Shown: positions 52,665 through 62,973, counted from the stretch's first letter. The stretch is DNA of 64,000 nt from Pseudorhodoplanes sp. (GCA_019187085.1 JABARS010000002.1:1-64000), one strand, 5' to 3'. Numbers and translations: made by a program. Notes: generated by a model from the letters alone, not told the origin.

Positions 52665-54965
52665 CTATTTGGTGTCGAAGGCGAACGCGCCGTTCCAGTC
52701 GTCGGCCGGCGAGCTCTGCCGGAACGCGCGGATGCGCGACGAGTATAGGTCGTTGAGCCGCTGCAGGCCAAAGTCTTTCATCTCGCCGGCTGCGCGGTCG
52801 AGTGCGGCCTGCGCGGCGTCCCAGTCGCGGGCGCGGAAACGCGCGAGCATGGCGGAATTGATCTCCTGCAAGGCGCGGAAAGCGGGCGAGGCAGCGACCC
52901 CGGTGTCGCCGACGATCGCGTAGATGCGCTCGGGCTCTGTCTTGCCCTTCACCGTGATCAGATCGAGTTCGAGTGCGGCCACCAGTCCGGCCGTTTTCGC
53001 GATCGTGCGCTCGCCGGCGAGAATCGCAACCCCGTAATCCTTGGTGCGGCTTTCGATGCGCGAGGCGAGATTCACCGGATCGCCAAGCACCGAATAATCG
53101 AAACGAAGCTGCGAGCCCATATTGCCGACGACGCACAGCCCGGTATTGATGCCGATACCGATACGGATCGGGAGGAAAGGGATGCCGGCAAGCCGCGCCT
53201 CTTCGGCGCGCACGGCGTTGAGCTCCTCCACGCTGCGGACCATGTCGAGTGCGGCGAGACAGGCATTATGCTCATGGTCGGGGTCGTCGAGCGGCGCGTT
53301 CCAGAACGCCATGATCGCATCGCCCATGTATTTGTCGATCGTGCCCTTGCGCCCGATAATGGCGTTGGTCAGCGGCGTGAGGAAACGGTTCATCAATTGG
53401 GTCAGGCCCTGCGGATCGCGCTTGAACGATTCGGAGATTGCGGTGAAGTCGCGCACGTCGCTGAACATGACGGTCATGGTGCGCTCTTCGCCGCCGAGCA
53501 CGAGCTTCTCGGGCGACTGGGCGAGCTGCTCGACGAGCGCGGGCGACAGATACTGGCCGAAAGCCTGGCGGATGCGGCGGCGGTCCTTCTGCTCGCGCAC
53601 ATAGCTGATGAAGACGAGCGTGACATAGATCAGCAGGCTCGCAAGCAGCGGAAAGGTAAAATCGAGCAGCAGGCCGGAGCGGTCGAACAAGAACCACGAA
53701 CCTGCAATCAGGATGGCGGCGATGGCGGCACCGAGAACGAACAGCAGGCCCGCACCGATGACCGGCGCCAGCACGGCAATGACGGTTCCCACCGCGGCAA
53801 TCGCGGCGAGTTCGGCGAGCTTGGCCCAGTTCGGATGCGAGAGCACGGCTCTGGCGAGAATGCTTTCGAGCACCTGGGCGTGGATTTCGACGCCCGGGAT
53901 CGCCGGATCGAGCGGCGTGGTCTTGATGTCGAGCAGGCCGACCGACGAAGTGCCGATCAGCACAAGTTTGCCACGGAAGCGCTCCGCCGGTACGCGACCC
54001 TCGACGAGGTCTTTCGCCGAGACATAGCGGGCGGGATCGTGCGGGCCGAAATGGATCCAGAGCTGGCCGTTGCGGTCGGTCGGAATCTCCAGTCCCGGTA
54101 CGGCGACGCTTTTGACGCCGGCGGCATCGGTGCGCACTAGGATCGCGCCGGAATCGGTCACCGCGCGCAGAATATCGAGGGTCAGCGCCGGCGCGACGAT
54201 ACCGCCGGCTTTCACGATCAGCGGCAGGCGGCGCACGACGCCGTCGCGCTCGTTGCGGATGGTGAGCAGGCCGCGCCCGGCGGCAGCCTGTTCCAGCACC
54301 GGAACATTCGTCAACAGGCCGAGATAGGTGATCAGATAGGGCGAGGGGTCGGGCCCGACCGTCGCGATGCCCGAACGCGGCATCGAAGGGTCGGGCGTCG
54401 TCGTTGCGAGAATGCCGGACTGGCCGAGCACCGCGCGCGTGCCGCGTAACGCGTTCGCCAGCATGTCGTCGTTGCTCGGCAGCTTCTCCAGCTTCTCCTT
54501 CGTGTCCGGATCGAGATCGCGCAGCGCCCGTGCGACATTGGCCGGCGACATGCGGTCGCGCTCGGCAAAGATGACGTCGAAGCCGATGGCGACGCTGCCG
54601 TGCGCCTTCAGCCGGTCCACCATGTCGGCGACCAGCGTGCGCGGCCACGGCCATTGGCCGAAGGCGCGCAGGCTTGCCTCGTCGATATCGACGATCGTGA
54701 CCGGGCGCTGGTACGGGATGCGCGGCTTCAGCGCCTGATAATAGTCGAACGCCCGCAGGCGCAGATTTTCCAGCGGCGCGGGGTCCCAGATCCGCAGCGC
54801 GACCATCGCCGCGAGCAGCACGAAGCCTGTCGTGCGCCGCACCCCGAACCAGCGGCGCAGGCGCGAGCGCGGGCGTCGGCGCGGCCTCTGCTTCAGGCGA
54901 GCGGCAAGAGCGGACAGACGCAGCCGCCGCCGCGTCGCGGTGGCGGACGGTGCGTTATTTTTCAC
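52665..54965 (-). CDS. CHASE2-domain class III adenylate cyclase
   Basis: A 766-residue membrane cyclase. A basic N-terminus and one membrane helix (about 45-62) precede an extracytoplasmic CHASE2 domain (about 65-370, TIVDIDEASLRAFGQWPWPR). Three membrane helices follow (about 385-460), then a class III catalytic domain (about 480-680). Catalytic residues are present: two metal Asp in MFSDVRDFTAISE, the adenine-type Lys in TIDKYMGDAIMAFW, the Asp in DYSVLGDPVNLASRIE, and the Asn/Arg that follow. It should make cAMP in response to an external signal. Its start overlaps the adaptor gene by 11 bases. Confidence 0.93.
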   Translation of the reverse strand: MKNNAPSATATRRRLRLSALAARLKQRPRRRPRSRLRRWFGVRRTTGFVLLAAMVALRIWDPAPLENLRLRAFDYYQALKPRIPYQRPVTIVDIDEASLRAFGQWPWPRTLVADMVDRLKAHGSVAIGFDVIFAERDRMSPANVARALRDLDPDTKEKLEKLPSNDDMLANALRGTRAVLGQSGILATTTPDPSMPRSGIATVGPDPSPYLITYLGLLTNVPVLEQAAAGRGLLTIRNERDGVVRRLPLIVKAGGIVAPALTLDILRAVTDSGAILVRTDAAGVKSVAVPGLEIPTDRNGQLWIHFGPHDPARYVSAKDLVEGRVPAERFRGKLVLIGTSSVGLLDIKTTPLDPAIPGVEIHAQVLESILARAVLSHPNWAKLAELAAIAAVGTVIAVLAPVIGAGLLFVLGAAIAAILIAGSWFLFDRSGLLLDFTFPLLASLLIYVTLVFISYVREQKDRRRIRQAFGQYLSPALVEQLAQSPEKLVLGGEERTMTVMFSDVRDFTAISESFKRDPQGLTQLMNRFLTPLTNAIIGRKGTIDKYMGDAIMAFWNAPLDDPDHEHNACLAALDMVRSVEELNAVRAEEARLAGIPFLPIRIGIGINTGLCVVGNMGSQLRFDYSVLGDPVNLASRIESRTKDYGVAILAGERTIAKTAGLVAALELDLITVKGKTEPERIYAIVGDTGVAASPAFRALQEINSAMLARFRARDWDAAQAALDRAAGEMKDFGLQRLNDLYSSRIRAFRQSSPADDWNGAFAFDTK

Positions 54966-56262
54966 GGAAGGCGCGTGTGAGCTGGTCGTAGAACGGCTTG
55001 GTCAGATAGGACATCACCGTGCGCTGCCCGGTCTGCACGAATGCCTCGACCGGCATGCCGGGCACGAGACGGACGTCGCCGAGCCTTGCGATCTCCTGCG
55101 GCGTCATGCCGAGACGGATCGTGTAATAGCTCGTGCCGGTGCGCGCGTCGGTCGTGATGTCGGCGGAGATGCGGGTGACGGTGCCGTAGATTTCCGGCGT
55201 CGTGCGCTGGTTGAAGGTGGTGAAGCGCAGCAGCGTCTTCTGGCCGATATGGAGCTGATCGATGTCCTGCGGGTTGACCCTGGCCTCAACCGTCAGCGTT
55301 TCGGCGTCGGGCACGATCATCATGATCGTGTCGCCGGCGGTGATGACGCCGCCGACGGTGTGCACGTTGGACTGGAAGACGGTGCCGTCCTGCGGCGCGC
55401 GAATCTCGATGCGCTTGAGCTGGTCTTCCGCGGTCACCTTGCGCTCGACGAACTCGCCGATCTTGCCGTCGACGTCGCGCAATTCGCGCGCCACCTCGCT
55501 CGACAATTCCTGGTCGATCTGCAGCATCTGCAGTTCGTGCTCGGAAATCCTGCCGCGCGATTGCGCGACCGAGGCGATCAATTGTCCGCGCTCGCCCTCG
55601 AGCCGCGTCGCCTCGCGCTCGAGCGAGGTGAGGCGGTTGATCTGGACAAGGTTCTTCTGGAACAGATCGCGCACGCCGGTGAGCTCGCGCTCGATCAGCG
55701 CGATTTCCTTGGCCTTGGCGGTCTGCTGGGCGGTCAGGCCGCCGATCTCTTCCTGCAACTGGGCGACGCGCTGGCGCAGTTGCGACTTCTGCCCGACGCG
55801 GGCGGTGCGGCGCAATTCGAACAATTTACGCTCACTCGCCATCGCCGCGGCGGCGTCGGGATCGCCGTTCCTGGTCAGCAATTCGTCGGGAAAGCGGATT
55901 TCTTCGGCGCCGTCGCGCTCGGCTTCGAGGCGCGCCTTGCGCGCGCGCAGTTCGATCAGGCCCTTGCTGACGATGGCGAGGTTGGCGCGGGTGACGGTCT
56001 CGTCGAGGCGCACCACAATGTCGCCGGCCTTGACGCGGTCGCCGTCGCGCACGCGCACCTCGCCGACGACGCCGCCGGTCGGGTGCTGCACCTTCTTGAT
56101 GTTGGAATCGACGACGATCGATCCCGGCGCGATCAGCGCGCCGGACAATTCGGTGGTAGCCGCCCAGCCGCCGACGCCGCCGACCAGAATCAGCACGACG
56201 GTGACGCCGGCCACCAGATGGCGCTGGATGGAATCCTGGGTCTCGACCGACGCTTGCTTCAT
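54955..56262 (-). CDS. Type I secretion periplasmic adaptor (HlyD family)
   Basis: A 435-residue membrane-fusion protein with one N-terminal membrane helix (about residues 16-36, VAGVTVVLILVGGVGGWAA). A lipoyl half-motif follows (GEVRVRDGDRVKAGDIVVRL), then a long coiled coil (about 105-290) and a beta-barrel region ending with MPVEAFVQTGQRTVMSYL. It links the inner-membrane ABC protein to an outer-membrane channel, for which no gene is nearby. It overlaps the ABC gene by four bases. Confidence 0.93.
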   Translation of the reverse strand: MKQASVETQDSIQRHLVAGVTVVLILVGGVGGWAATTELSGALIAPGSIVVDSNIKKVQHPTGGVVGEVRVRDGDRVKAGDIVVRLDETVTRANLAIVSKGLIELRARKARLEAERDGAEEIRFPDELLTRNGDPDAAAAMASERKLFELRRTARVGQKSQLRQRVAQLQEEIGGLTAQQTAKAKEIALIERELTGVRDLFQKNLVQINRLTSLEREATRLEGERGQLIASVAQSRGRISEHELQMLQIDQELSSEVARELRDVDGKIGEFVERKVTAEDQLKRIEIRAPQDGTVFQSNVHTVGGVITAGDTIMMIVPDAETLTVEARVNPQDIDQLHIGQKTLLRFTTFNQRTTPEIYGTVTRISADITTDARTGTSYYTIRLGMTPQEIARLGDVRLVPGMPVEAFVQTGQRTVMSYLTKPFYDQLTRAFREK

Positions 56263-58031
56263 TGCGACGCGGCTCCCGCATCGGGGACGATCTTGAGCGG
56301 GCGCAGCATCGGCGCGCGCTGCAGCACCTTGTTGAGCACGTCGTCCTTCGGACCGAATATCTGCTGGCGGCCGCCGTTCATGACGAGGACCAGGTCGAGA
56401 CCGGCGATCGCGCTCGGCCGGTGCGCGATCACGATCACGATGCCGCCGCGTTCGCGGATGCCGGCGATCGCCTTGGCGAGCGCTTCGTCGCCTTCGGCAT
56501 CGAGATTGGAATTGGGCTCGTCGAGCACGACCAGGAACGGATCGCGATAGAGCGCGCGGGCGAGCGCGATGCGCTGGGCCTGGCCGGCGGAGAGGGCCGT
56601 GCCCTGCTCGCCGACTTCTGTCTCGTAGCCGTCGGGCATTTTCACGATCAGGTCGTGCACGCCTGCGGCCCTGGCCGCGGCGAGTACGTTTTCGGGTCTC
56701 GCGTCGCCCTCGAAGCGCGCGATATTTTGCGCGATGTTGCCGGAGAGAAGCTCGACGTCCTGCGGCAGGTAGCCGATGTGCCGGCCGCGCGCGTCCGGCG
56801 TCCATTGGTCAAGGGCGGCGCCGTCGAGGCGGATCGTGCCGCGCACGGGCGGCCATACGCCGACGAGGAGCCGCGCGAGGCAGGACTTGCCCGAGCCGCT
56901 CGGGCCGATGATGCCGAGGCCGTTGCCGGCATGCAGCGTGAAATGCACGTCCTGCACGACCGGCCGCTGCGTGCCGGACGCGACCGCGCTCACCGCTTCG
57001 ACCGCAAGCGACTTCGTCGGCGTTTCGAGCGGCATCACCGCGGCCGCCTTCGGGAACAGCGCGAGCAGCTTGTTCAGGCGCCGCCAGCCCTGACGGGCAT
57101 TGGCGAAACTCTTCCAGTTGGCAATGGCGAGATCGACCGGGGCGAGCGCGCGTGCGCTGAGAATGGAGCCCGCGATGATGATGCCCGCGGTCGCCTGCTG
57201 GTTGATCACGAGCCAGGCGCCGACCGCGAGCACGCCCGATTGCAGGATCATGCGGAAGACCTTGGAGACGGACCCGAGCCCGCCGGCGGTATCGCTCGCC
57301 TCGCGCTGGGTCGCCATGTAGCGGCGGTTGGCCTCGCCCCAGCGGGCGGCGACGCGGCCGACCATGCCCATGGCGGCAAGCGCCTCGGCGTTGCGCTGGC
57401 TCAGCTCGGCGATGCCGTTGCGCGCGAGCGCAAGATGCGCGGCCCGCTGCACCGGCCGGCGGGTGCGCAGTTCGGTGATGACGGTCAGCACCGCCAGCAC
57501 GATCGCGCCCAGCAGCGCCGTGAGTCCGATCAGCGGATGGAACAGGAAACAGATGACGATATAGATCGGCAGCCAAGGCAGGTCGAAGAACGCGATCGGT
57601 CCCATGCCCGACAGGAACGAGCGCAGATTGTCGAGATCGCGCAGCGGCATCAGGCCGTCGCTGCGGTTGCCGGTGCGCAGCGGAATCTGGATCAGCGTCT
57701 CGTAGACGCGCCCGCTCAGCGCCTCGTCGAGGCTCGCACCGATACGCACCAGCACGCGCGCGCGGATGAGGTCGAGCACGCCCATGGCGACGAACAGCGT
57801 GATCGCGATGATGGTGAGGCCGACGAGCGTCGGCACGCTGCGGCTGGGCAGCACGCGGTCATAGACTTCCAGCATAAAGAAGGCGCCGGTCAGCATGAGG
57901 ATATTGCTCATGCCGGAGAACACGGCGACGCCGATGAGCGCGTTGCGGCAGGCGGCGAGCGCTTCGGCGAGCTCCGAACGGCCGCTGCCGTAGGTGCGCG
58001 GGCTGAGGTTCGCTAACATGCCGGAAATCAT
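56259..58031 (-). CDS. Type I secretion ABC transporter (PrtD type)
   Basis: A 590-residue fused membrane/ATPase exporter without a C39 peptidase domain. Six membrane helices occupy the first 330 residues. Walker A is GPSGSGKSCLAR, the signature LSAGQAQRIALARAL, and Walker B LVVLDEPNSNLD. It should export the RTX-type protein encoded 157 bases upstream. I chose the ATG at 58031; 58019 is an alternative and neither has a strong ribosome site. Confidence 0.92.
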   Translation of the reverse strand: MISGMLANLSPRTYGSGRSELAEALAACRNALIGVAVFSGMSNILMLTGAFFMLEVYDRVLPSRSVPTLVGLTIIAITLFVAMGVLDLIRARVLVRIGASLDEALSGRVYETLIQIPLRTGNRSDGLMPLRDLDNLRSFLSGMGPIAFFDLPWLPIYIVICFLFHPLIGLTALLGAIVLAVLTVITELRTRRPVQRAAHLALARNGIAELSQRNAEALAAMGMVGRVAARWGEANRRYMATQREASDTAGGLGSVSKVFRMILQSGVLAVGAWLVINQQATAGIIIAGSILSARALAPVDLAIANWKSFANARQGWRRLNKLLALFPKAAAVMPLETPTKSLAVEAVSAVASGTQRPVVQDVHFTLHAGNGLGIIGPSGSGKSCLARLLVGVWPPVRGTIRLDGAALDQWTPDARGRHIGYLPQDVELLSGNIAQNIARFEGDARPENVLAAARAAGVHDLIVKMPDGYETEVGEQGTALSAGQAQRIALARALYRDPFLVVLDEPNSNLDAEGDEALAKAIAGIRERGGIVIVIAHRPSAIAGLDLVLVMNGGRQQIFGPKDDVLNKVLQRAPMLRPLKIVPDAGAASQ

Positions 58032-58093
58032 CGCCAGCGCCTGCCGCCTCTGTCGCTTAAGGATCTCGCCGGCCCCGCCGGCCCGTCGCCTCA

Positions 58094-58101
58094 ATGGTTA
58101 A
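58094..58101 (-). promoter_or_regulatory. CtrA-type half-site before the secretion operon
   Basis: TTAACCAT on the minus strand, 63 bases before the ABC transporter start. This equals the known CtrA half-site, but it is short and may occur by chance. Confidence 0.3.
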
Positions 58102-58188
58102 CGGTGCACGCTAATATGCCATGCAAGGCGCGTGCTGTCGCCGCTTCCGGAGCAAAGAAGGTTAACCGGGCGGCCTGCGGCGGCGCCT

Positions 58189-61100
58189 TCAGGCGACGCC
58201 CCCGCTCTGGAGATGGAACATGAAATGATCCGGCGTAAGGCCGGTGATGTCCTGAACCGTGACCTGGCTGCCAAAGCCGTACTGGATCACCGTACTGCCG
58301 CCCGACGTATCGATCGACAGATCGTCGATATCGAATACGCCGTCTTCGTTCTGGTCGCGGCCGAACAGCTCGATGACGTCGAAGTCCGGATTGAAGCCGA
58401 CGATCGCGTCCTGGCCGTCGCCGGTACGGAACACGAACGTGTCGGCGCCGTCGCCCGCGATGAGCATGTCGTTGCCCTTGCCGCCGATGACGCGGGCGCC
58501 ATAGGACAAGGCGGTCAACGTGTCGGCGCCCGTGGTGCCGCGCAGCGACGGCAGCGTGGTGAAGTCGAAATCGTCGAGGATCGCGTCGCCCGTGGTAAAG
58601 ATGCTCACCGCGGTGAATGCCGGGGCGTCGGCAAGCAGCGCATCCAGTTCGCTCAAGGAGGATAACGGCCCGCTGTCGAACACGTGGCCAAAACCGCTTC
58701 CGTCAAAGCCAAAGACCGTGAACTGTTCGCCTTCGGCGAGCGAGAGCGACAGATCGTTGAGCCTGAATTCGGTTCCGTCGACCGACTGGATCGAGGTCGA
58801 CGTCATGGATACCAGCGAAACGCCCTGCGAGGGGGCGTCCGGATCGTCCGAATTGTCGACGACGAGCGGCTGTTGCTGGAACCGCCAGAAATTGAACCCG
58901 CCGAAGCCCGGTGCCGCGCCGTAGCCATCGGGAACGCTCTCGCTCGTCGTCAGATCGTCGAAGTCGAGGACATCGTTCACCATCGGCGCGTAATAATAGG
59001 TATCGATCGTGCCGTCCGAACCGAGCGTGCCACCCGCGTAGATGTGCGTGTCGTCGGTTGCGATCCCGCGATACTCGTCGGTTCCCGATCCGCGCTCATT
59101 CTGGAGGGTCTGCAGGACATCTCCGGTCTCCGGATCGAGCTCGATCAGCGTCGCCGTGTCCGCGTTCGTGCCGACGGCGAACAGGTGACCCTGGAACATC
59201 GTGATTTCGTGGAGCGCGTCACTGTCGCTGCCGCCATCGAAGGTCGTCGACCACACGGCATAAGGCTCGTCTCCGCGGATGTCCCAGCGCGTCACGAGAT
59301 AGTCGAAGGAGTCAGGCCCGGGCGTTCCCGCCACGCCGACGGTGTAGAGATCGTTGCCGGAGAGATGGATCCCGAGATAGCGGGATGCATAGCCGGCTTC
59401 GGCCTGGAACGTGCGCTCGAGAACCCAGTTACCGGCGGTGGAGATTTCCCACACGGTCGCCCGCATCCCGCCTTCCGGCGTGTATTCCATGCCGGCGACA
59501 TAGAGCGTATCCTCACTGTAGGCGATCGCGTGACCATAGGTGTCGGCCGAGGTGTTGAACGAGATCTCTTCGCCCGGACCGTCGATATGCCCATCGCTCA
59601 GCTGATAGCGGGTGACCAGCAGGTCGGGACCGTTACCCGTGATCCAGCCCGTGGCGAAGATACTCTGTCCATCGGTGAAGACGTCGTCGAATTCTGCGTC
59701 AGGACCCAGAATCACGTCATCTGTGGGCCGGAAGACGCCGCCGTCGAACACGCCAAGTTGCAGAACGGCCGAGCCGTTGCTCGATCCGGCGGCGACGACG
59801 AACTTGTCGTGCGCGGCAATTGCATTCAGTGTCGTGTCGGCGAAGAAATACGGTTGAAAGCCTCCGTGCTCCGCGTTCTCGGCGGTGATGTAGGAGCCGG
59901 TCTCGGTCGTGAAGACGCCGAACAGCCACCCGTTGCTGTATGCGACGTCGCGGCCGGAATCGTCGCCCTGGAACGGGCTGAGCGTTGTCGTCTGCTGCAG
60001 AAAGAGGGTGGGTTCCGGTGGGCCCTCAATCGTGAGGGCGAAGGTCTCCGATACGGACCCGAATCCGTCGCTCGCCGTCACCCTGATGCTCAGCGTGTTG
60101 GCTTCCAGCGGCGTGCCGGAGAACGTGCGCGTTTGGGGATCGAACGACAGCCAGCTCGGCAGCGGATCGCCGTTCTCAAGCGTGGCGGAATAGACGAGAG
60201 AGCCGCTGTCAATGTCGGAGAAGGTGTCGTCGGCGAACTGGAACGAGAATTCCTCGTTAACGGCCGCCTGCTTGTCATCGATGGCGTTGGCGACCACCGG
60301 CGCGTCGTTGGAGCCGCGCACGGTGACGGTGATCGTCTGCGTATCGTTGGCGCCGTGGCTGTCGGTCACGCGGACGGTGAAGGTCTCGAAGCGCGTCTGT
60401 CCGAGCGCGAGCGAATCGGCCGCCTCTTCGTCGAGTTCGTAGGTCCAGTGGCCGTTGTCGTCGATCGACAGCGTGCCGTAGCGGCCGTTGACGGTGCCGT
60501 CCTGGTTCGCCTCCTGTCCGAAGCGCGGCACGATCGACCATGCATCATTGCCGGCGTCGTCGTCGGAATCGACGTCGAACTTGTAAAGCGTGCCGGACGC
60601 GGTCGCGTCGCCGCGCGGCCGACCCCAGAAATCCGTCCCCTCTTCGATTACGGTACCGAACGTCTGTCCGCCGAAAATCACCGGCGCGTCGTTGGTGCCC
60701 GTGATCTGGATGGTCAGCGTGGTGGTCGCGGTCAGCCCAAGCTCGTCGGTCACCGTATAGGTGAAGACGTCCTCGGCCGGCTCGCCGCGCGCCAGCGCCT
60801 GCGTGTCGGGATCCTGGTTGTTCAGCGTGTAGCGATAGCCGCCGCCCGCGAACATGACGAGGAAACCATAGGTGCCGAAGACAAAGGCGCCGACGCCGCT
60901 GTCGCTGCCTTCGCCGGTATCGCCGCGCGCGATGCCGATCACGGTCAGGCTGTCGCCCTCGTTGGTATCAGTGTCGTTGAGGAGCACGTTGCCGATGGCG
61001 ATCGGATCGCCGGGCATCGGCCAGTTGCCGAACCAGACGCCCGATTCGCGCACCGTATCGGTGTCGGCGACGGCAACCGGCGTTGCGGTGCCGAGATCGC

Positions 61101-62973
61101 CGTCCGCAAAGCGCAGCGTCTCGACGTTGTAGACGGTGTCGGTGCCGTCCGGTGAATCGTCGCGCAGGTCGACGATGATGAAAGGATCGTCCTCGGTGCC
61201 GTTGCCGCAGATGAGATAATCGCTGCGCGCGCCGCTATAGACGGCGATGTCGTTGCCGTCGCTGCCGTCGATCGTGTCGTCGCCGGCGCCGCCGGTCAGG
61301 ATGTCGCCGCCGCCGCACTGTCCGGTTTCGTAGACATATTCGGCTCCGAACGGGCCGTATACGATCGGCGCATAGTCGCCATAGAGCGTATCGTTGCCGG
61401 CGCCGCCGTCGATCGTGTCGTTGCCGGCGCGGCCGATCAGGATGTTGTCGCCGGAATTGCCGGTGAGGGTGTCGTCGCCGTCGCCGCCGGTCGCGTTCTC
61501 GATATTGACGAGCGTGTCGCTGCCGGTCTCGGCGCCGATCGCGGTCCCGGCGGCGAGATCGACGACGACGCCGGTCGTCGTGCTGGCGAAGCGGATCGTG
61601 TCGTTGCCGTCGCCGCCGTCGTAGAAGTCGTTGCCGCCGCCGTGGCCGGCGATGATCACGTCGTCGCCCGCGCCGGCATAAACCCAGTCGTCGCCGGCGG
61701 TGCCGGTGAGCAGGTCGTTGCCCGCCGTCCCGTTGATGATCGAGAACGTCGTCGTGATGGGCGGCGGTGGGGTGTCGGAGGTGTCGATCGGTCCGGTGGA
61801 GCCGGTATTGGAATTGCTGTTGCCGGAATTGCCGGAACTGCCCGAATTGCTGTTCGAGCCCGGGCCGCCGCCCTGCGGCGTGATCGTGACCGTGTAGGTG
61901 CCCGAGGGAATGATGGTCGTGCCCTGCGCGGTCTGCGTGTTCTGCGGATCGGTATTGTCGCCGCGGTTGGACGGGTCGGTCGGCTGCTGCTGCGGCAACT
62001 GGCCCGGATCGAACGGATTCTGCTGGCCCTGATCGAAAATCTGGAAGACCTGCTGGATGACCACAAGCTCCTGCGCCAGCTCGGCCGGGGTCTTCTGCAC
62101 CTGCTGGGCGAGCACCTGCAGCGGGCCGACCGGGGTGACCACCCAGCCGATGGTGGAATTGTTCACGGTCGCGAGCAGCGCGCCGGTACCCTTGTCGTAG
62201 AGGTTGAACGAGCCGACGGTGCCGTTTGGCTCGACCATGACCGAGAACTTGGTCTGTCCGTTATTGGCGTTGATCTCCACCAGCACCGCGGTGCCGCGGA
62301 TGCCCATGGTGGCGACCGGCGTGTCGACGCGCATGTCGCCGGTCTTGGCGACCTGGCCGGCGACAAAGCTGATCGAGCCCTGCACCAGGCTGATGAGGGC
62401 GGAATTGTTGCTGGCGCCGGCGCTGTAGACGAAATCGTTGAGCACCATGCGCGCATTGGCGGCGAGGCTGAACGCGGTGCCGTCGGAGAACACGATGCCG
62501 AGCGAGGCGCCCGCGCCGGTCTGCACCACGTCGCCCTTGAGGACGACGTCGCCGGTATTGAGCACGATGGTCACGCCGTTGCGCACGACGCTGGCATTGC
62601 CCTCGACCTTGTCGACGCGGCCGATCGGCGGATTGGCGGACGGCGCGGAGCCGGCCTGCGCATACTGGCCGGGCGCCAGCGGACCGGCGAGCGCTTCCAC
62701 GACGGCGGGCGTGAGCGCGGCGCCTTCCGGCGAGAGCAGGGTCGCGCGCTTGTCGGTCCGGAAATAATCCTCGACCACGAAATGCGCGCCGTCGCGGCCG
62801 GTGATCGAGAGATCGTCGCCGACCCGCTTGAACGCGCCGTTGAACAGAAGATCCGCGTCGGGGATGGTGACGAAGTCGCCGGGCGCGTCGGCTTGCCGAA
62901 GGTCGAAACCCGCGGTCGCGCGGCCGAACGAGAATGAAGGCTCGTCGGGCGAGATCAGCGACCCGTGTTTCAT
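58189..62973 (-). CDS. Large type I-secreted FecR/VCBS/RTX exoprotein, probable adhesin
   Basis: A 1594-residue protein without a Sec signal. Approximate order: N-terminal region (1-115); FecR-type domain (about 120-260, VVLNTGDVVLKGDVVQTG-like strands and DTPVATMGIRGTAVLVEI); Gln/Pro- and Ser/Gly/Asn-rich linkers (about 320-410); RTX calcium-binding nonapeptides (about 420-560, GRAGNDTIDGGAGNDTLYG); VCBS and cadherin-like modules (about 640-900); a He_PIG Ig-like module (about 905-985); a propeller-like repeat region (about 990-1330); and a C-terminal RTX block (about 1494-1511, GGKGNDMLIAGDGADTFVF). The last 60 residues should hold the type I secretion signal. The exporter genes follow on the same strand. 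No clear LapG-type di-Ala cleavage site was identified. Confidence 0.9.
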   Translation of the reverse strand: MKHGSLISPDEPSFSFGRATAGFDLRQADAPGDFVTIPDADLLFNGAFKRVGDDLSITGRDGAHFVVEDYFRTDKRATLLSPEGAALTPAVVEALAGPLAPGQYAQAGSAPSANPPIGRVDKVEGNASVVRNGVTIVLNTGDVVLKGDVVQTGAGASLGIVFSDGTAFSLAANARMVLNDFVYSAGASNNSALISLVQGSISFVAGQVAKTGDMRVDTPVATMGIRGTAVLVEINANNGQTKFSVMVEPNGTVGSFNLYDKGTGALLATVNNSTIGWVVTPVGPLQVLAQQVQKTPAELAQELVVIQQVFQIFDQGQQNPFDPGQLPQQQPTDPSNRGDNTDPQNTQTAQGTTIIPSGTYTVTITPQGGGPGSNSNSGSSGNSGNSNSNTGSTGPIDTSDTPPPPITTTFSIINGTAGNDLLTGTAGDDWVYAGAGDDVIIAGHGGGNDFYDGGDGNDTIRFASTTTGVVVDLAAGTAIGAETGSDTLVNIENATGGDGDDTLTGNSGDNILIGRAGNDTIDGGAGNDTLYGDYAPIVYGPFGAEYVYETGQCGGGDILTGGAGDDTIDGSDGNDIAVYSGARSDYLICGNGTEDDPFIIVDLRDDSPDGTDTVYNVETLRFADGDLGTATPVAVADTDTVRESGVWFGNWPMPGDPIAIGNVLLNDTDTNEGDSLTVIGIARGDTGEGSDSGVGAFVFGTYGFLVMFAGGGYRYTLNNQDPDTQALARGEPAEDVFTYTVTDELGLTATTTLTIQITGTNDAPVIFGGQTFGTVIEEGTDFWGRPRGDATASGTLYKFDVDSDDDAGNDAWSIVPRFGQEANQDGTVNGRYGTLSIDDNGHWTYELDEEAADSLALGQTRFETFTVRVTDSHGANDTQTITVTVRGSNDAPVVANAIDDKQAAVNEEFSFQFADDTFSDIDSGSLVYSATLENGDPLPSWLSFDPQTRTFSGTPLEANTLSIRVTASDGFGSVSETFALTIEGPPEPTLFLQQTTTLSPFQGDDSGRDVAYSNGWLFGVFTTETGSYITAENAEHGGFQPYFFADTTLNAIAAHDKFVVAAGSSNGSAVLQLGVFDGGVFRPTDDVILGPDAEFDDVFTDGQSIFATGWITGNGPDLLVTRYQLSDGHIDGPGEEISFNTSADTYGHAIAYSEDTLYVAGMEYTPEGGMRATVWEISTAGNWVLERTFQAEAGYASRYLGIHLSGNDLYTVGVAGTPGPDSFDYLVTRWDIRGDEPYAVWSTTFDGGSDSDALHEITMFQGHLFAVGTNADTATLIELDPETGDVLQTLQNERGSGTDEYRGIATDDTHIYAGGTLGSDGTIDTYYYAPMVNDVLDFDDLTTSESVPDGYGAAPGFGGFNFWRFQQQPLVVDNSDDPDAPSQGVSLVSMTSTSIQSVDGTEFRLNDLSLSLAEGEQFTVFGFDGSGFGHVFDSGPLSSLSELDALLADAPAFTAVSIFTTGDAILDDFDFTTLPSLRGTTGADTLTALSYGARVIGGKGNDMLIAGDGADTFVFRTGDGQDAIVGFNPDFDVIELFGRDQNEDGVFDIDDLSIDTSGGSTVIQYGFGSQVTVQDITGLTPDHFMFHLQSGGVA

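Noticed and set aside
56262..58016. 584-codon plus-strand open frame antisense to the ABC exporter
   Set aside because: Shadow of the exporter gene; Arg/His/Asp-rich without any domain.
58684..61155. 823-codon plus-strand open frame antisense to the exoprotein gene
   Set aside because: It mirrors codon structure of the RTX/VCBS protein and has no recognisable domain or ribosome site.
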